64,000 nt of DNA from contig OZ024927.1 in assembly GCA_964017235.1 (NCBI GenBank), forward strand, positions 26,183,160 through 26,247,159. The letters are read 5' to 3'. The stretch comes from Sabellastarte sp. h YS-2021. Its lineage: Eukaryota > Annelida > Polychaeta > Sabellida > Sabellidae. Position numbers and translations under genes: made by a program. Positions 62,338-64,000 of this stretch are shown here, in pieces. Under the pieces are notes generated by a model that was not told the DNA's origin, made no database searches, and worked only from the letters and a program-made list of their open reading frames with translations. Each line of letters begins with the position of its first letter. The first letter of the stretch is position 1.

Positions 62338-64000
62338 CTAGATTGTGCCGACTCGACGCCAACATATCCCCAGACAGGCCATCTCTCACACCACATGCAT
62401 TCACTGGGTATTTTTGCAGCACCCATTTTGTGTAATTCACAATAATTATAAACTATTTTTATTATTTTTTTTTTTTAACCAAAAAACATGGTTCAACCAT
62501 TTTTTCTCATTTTTGCGGGATGAATTTTGAAAAAAAGTCCTCTGAGTGGATCATTCACATACATGTTAAATGTCTACTTAAAGCCTTGGTTTTTGGCACA
62601 TGAAAAAAGAACATATTAATATATTCCCAGATGATATTTCAGCTGTATCAGGCACATATTATGACAGTTATAGGGCTTAAAAGTGGTAAAAAGTCAATAA
62701 ATTGGGGGTCTGTGAGCATTTAAGAGACCTTAAGGTGACCTTAAAATTAAAGTTACAGACCTAAAATTTTTGACCAAGATTTTATGTAGCATTTATATCT
62801 ACTACAGTTAGAGACTTGTCAGGCTAACCATTTCCAGGTTACAGGACTAAATATGTTGAAAAGGGTTACTCGGGTGGGTGTTTATGGTCCACATACACAG
62901 GTTAAACTACTATTTAAAGCCTTGGTTTTTTTCACAAGTAAAAAGAACATAATCATATATTTCCAGATGAGATTTCAGCTATATCAGTCACATCGTTTGA
63001 CAGCTATAGGCCCTCAAAGTGGGTGTCTGTGGGCAATTTAGAGACTTCAAGGTGACCTTAAAATTAAAGTTACAGACTTAAATTTTTTTACAGTACATGT
63101 AGAAGTTATATCTACTACAGTTCCAGACTTGTCAGACCTACCACTTTTGAGTTATAGGGGAAATATGGGGAAAATGTCTAAAAAACGTCTAAGTATGGTT
63201 TTTGTGGGTCTCAAAAACAATTTTAACCTTAACATAAAGTCTTGATTTTTGGTATATGTAAGGATAATATAGTAATGTGTTCCCCGGTAAAATTTGAGCC
63301 AGATATGCCACATAGTCTGTGACCTTGAGGGTATAAAGTGGCAAAAAATCAAATTTCTGATCTTAACCCTTTCGCTACTGAAGGAACATTATTCCAAGGG
63401 ACTGTAGCCATATGACGTCATATCACGTCAGAAACGCCAATGAAGTAAAGTAATATCTCACTACCTTATACACTTTATTTGCGGTATTTTTCGGCATATT
63501 TTATTAGGAATTGATGAAAGTCGAATGGGAAAATTTGTGGGAATTCCCCAAATAAAAATAACCACGAGTAAACAATATGCAACAATATGCAGCTATATGC
63601 GGTAAATACGGCAATATATACAGAAACCAGTTAAAATAGGTGAAATGGCGAATTTTTAAAAAAAAATATGGCTTAACTTTCATATAAAATACTTTAAAAA
63701 TCAGTTTAATACTGATACACCAAAGAAAACGTACAACAGTACACTGAAGGGAAAGAAGAAATATATATTATTGATGTCGACCCTTGGTCGACGGACATGG
63801 TCCCTTGTAATACACATTGATGTAGACTGCTAGCCGACAGACATGGTAGCGAAAGGGTTAAGGTGGCCATAAGTTCTTTATTACTGGGAGTTTAAGGTCA
63901 CCTTAAAATAGGGTTCCTCTCCTGACTCCTGAATGAAATCTGTGAAAGCGTTTTTGAGTTATCACTCACACAAGTCAAAATGTACCGCGGCGGTGCGACA
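62338..64000 (-). mobile_element. Helitron-like family B, copy B3 (5' end cut by window)
   Basis: The left end is A|CTAGATTGTGCCGACTCG followed by ACATATCCCCAGACAGG, the same arrangement as B2 with substitutions. It is internally shorter than B1 and B2 and split by a MITE at 63367-63857. The window ends within the CGG-rich patch that precedes the 5' terminus, so only a few tens of bases are missing. Confidence 0.82.
63363..63861. mobile_element. piggyBac-type MITE with TTAA duplication, inside B3
   Basis: The 491-bp element (63367-63857) starts CCCTTTCGCTAC and ends with the inverted GTAGCGAAAGGG, flanked by TTAA on both sides (63363-63366 and 63858-63861). The matching sites in B1 and B2 read GACCTTAAGGTGGCC with a single TTAA, giving the empty site. 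TTAA duplication and CCC-initial termini are typical of piggyBac. No transposase is encoded. Confidence 0.9.

Overview
The window looks like AT-rich nuclear DNA from an invertebrate animal, most likely a bivalve or other mollusc. It carries one split gene with many small exons, consensus GT-AG introns and introns packed with transposons. The best evidence for a mollusc is the transposon mix: DIRS retrotransposons and many non-autonomous Helitron-like elements with internal ~145-160 bp tandem arrays resemble what is described in bivalves. This is an inference from architecture, not a species call. I saw no bacterial-type operons, rRNA, tRNA or CRISPR array.

One gene is supported. It is an ASK1-family MAP kinase kinase kinase (MAP3K5/6/15 type) on the minus strand, from 59673 down to at least 4151. 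I placed 21 coding exons, each boundary checked by hand for splice sites and reading phase. Exons e1 to e20 join into about 860 codons that follow the vertebrate ASK1 order: thioredoxin-binding domain (e1-e4), central TPR-like and PH-like region (e5-e15) and protein kinase domain (e16-e20). Exon e21 is a less certain Ser/Pro-rich linker. The extreme N-terminus and the C-terminal coiled-coil part are not found here and probably lie outside the window.

Region by region: 1-3125 is a Helitron-like element (family B), cut by the window edge. 3126-10297 holds e21, a family D element with family A debris, a degenerate MITE and unassigned intron. 10298-16652 is a decayed DIRS-type tyrosine-recombinase retrotransposon with inverted terminal repeats, inside the 12.9 kb intron between e20 and e21. 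17159-31200 carries exons e20 to e7 in short introns, with a 1.9 kb foldback element (21654-23551) and a 102-103 bp minisatellite (28104-29439) abutting exon e9. 31291-34351 is Helitron-like A1. 35125-35919 is an insert with a 15-bp target-site duplication. 36998-43498 is Helitron-like A2, interrupted by B2, which itself carries a non-LTR retrotransposon fragment. 44599-44989 is a hAT-type MITE. 45732-54041 holds two near-identical family C elements, the second split by family E. 54764-55606 is a 146-bp tandem array next to exon e2. 57077-58527 is family D again. 60390-62210 is a degenerate A copy, and 62338 to the end is a B copy split by a piggyBac-type MITE.

The most interesting content is the colony of Helitron-like families. 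Families B, C, D and E share one terminal grammar: read on the minus strand, a TT-initial 5' end with a palindrome, an inverted copy of it near the 3' end, a small hairpin, then a terminal CTAG. They sit between A and T without target duplication, which two filled/empty site pairs within the window show directly. Every recognised copy points the same way as the host gene.
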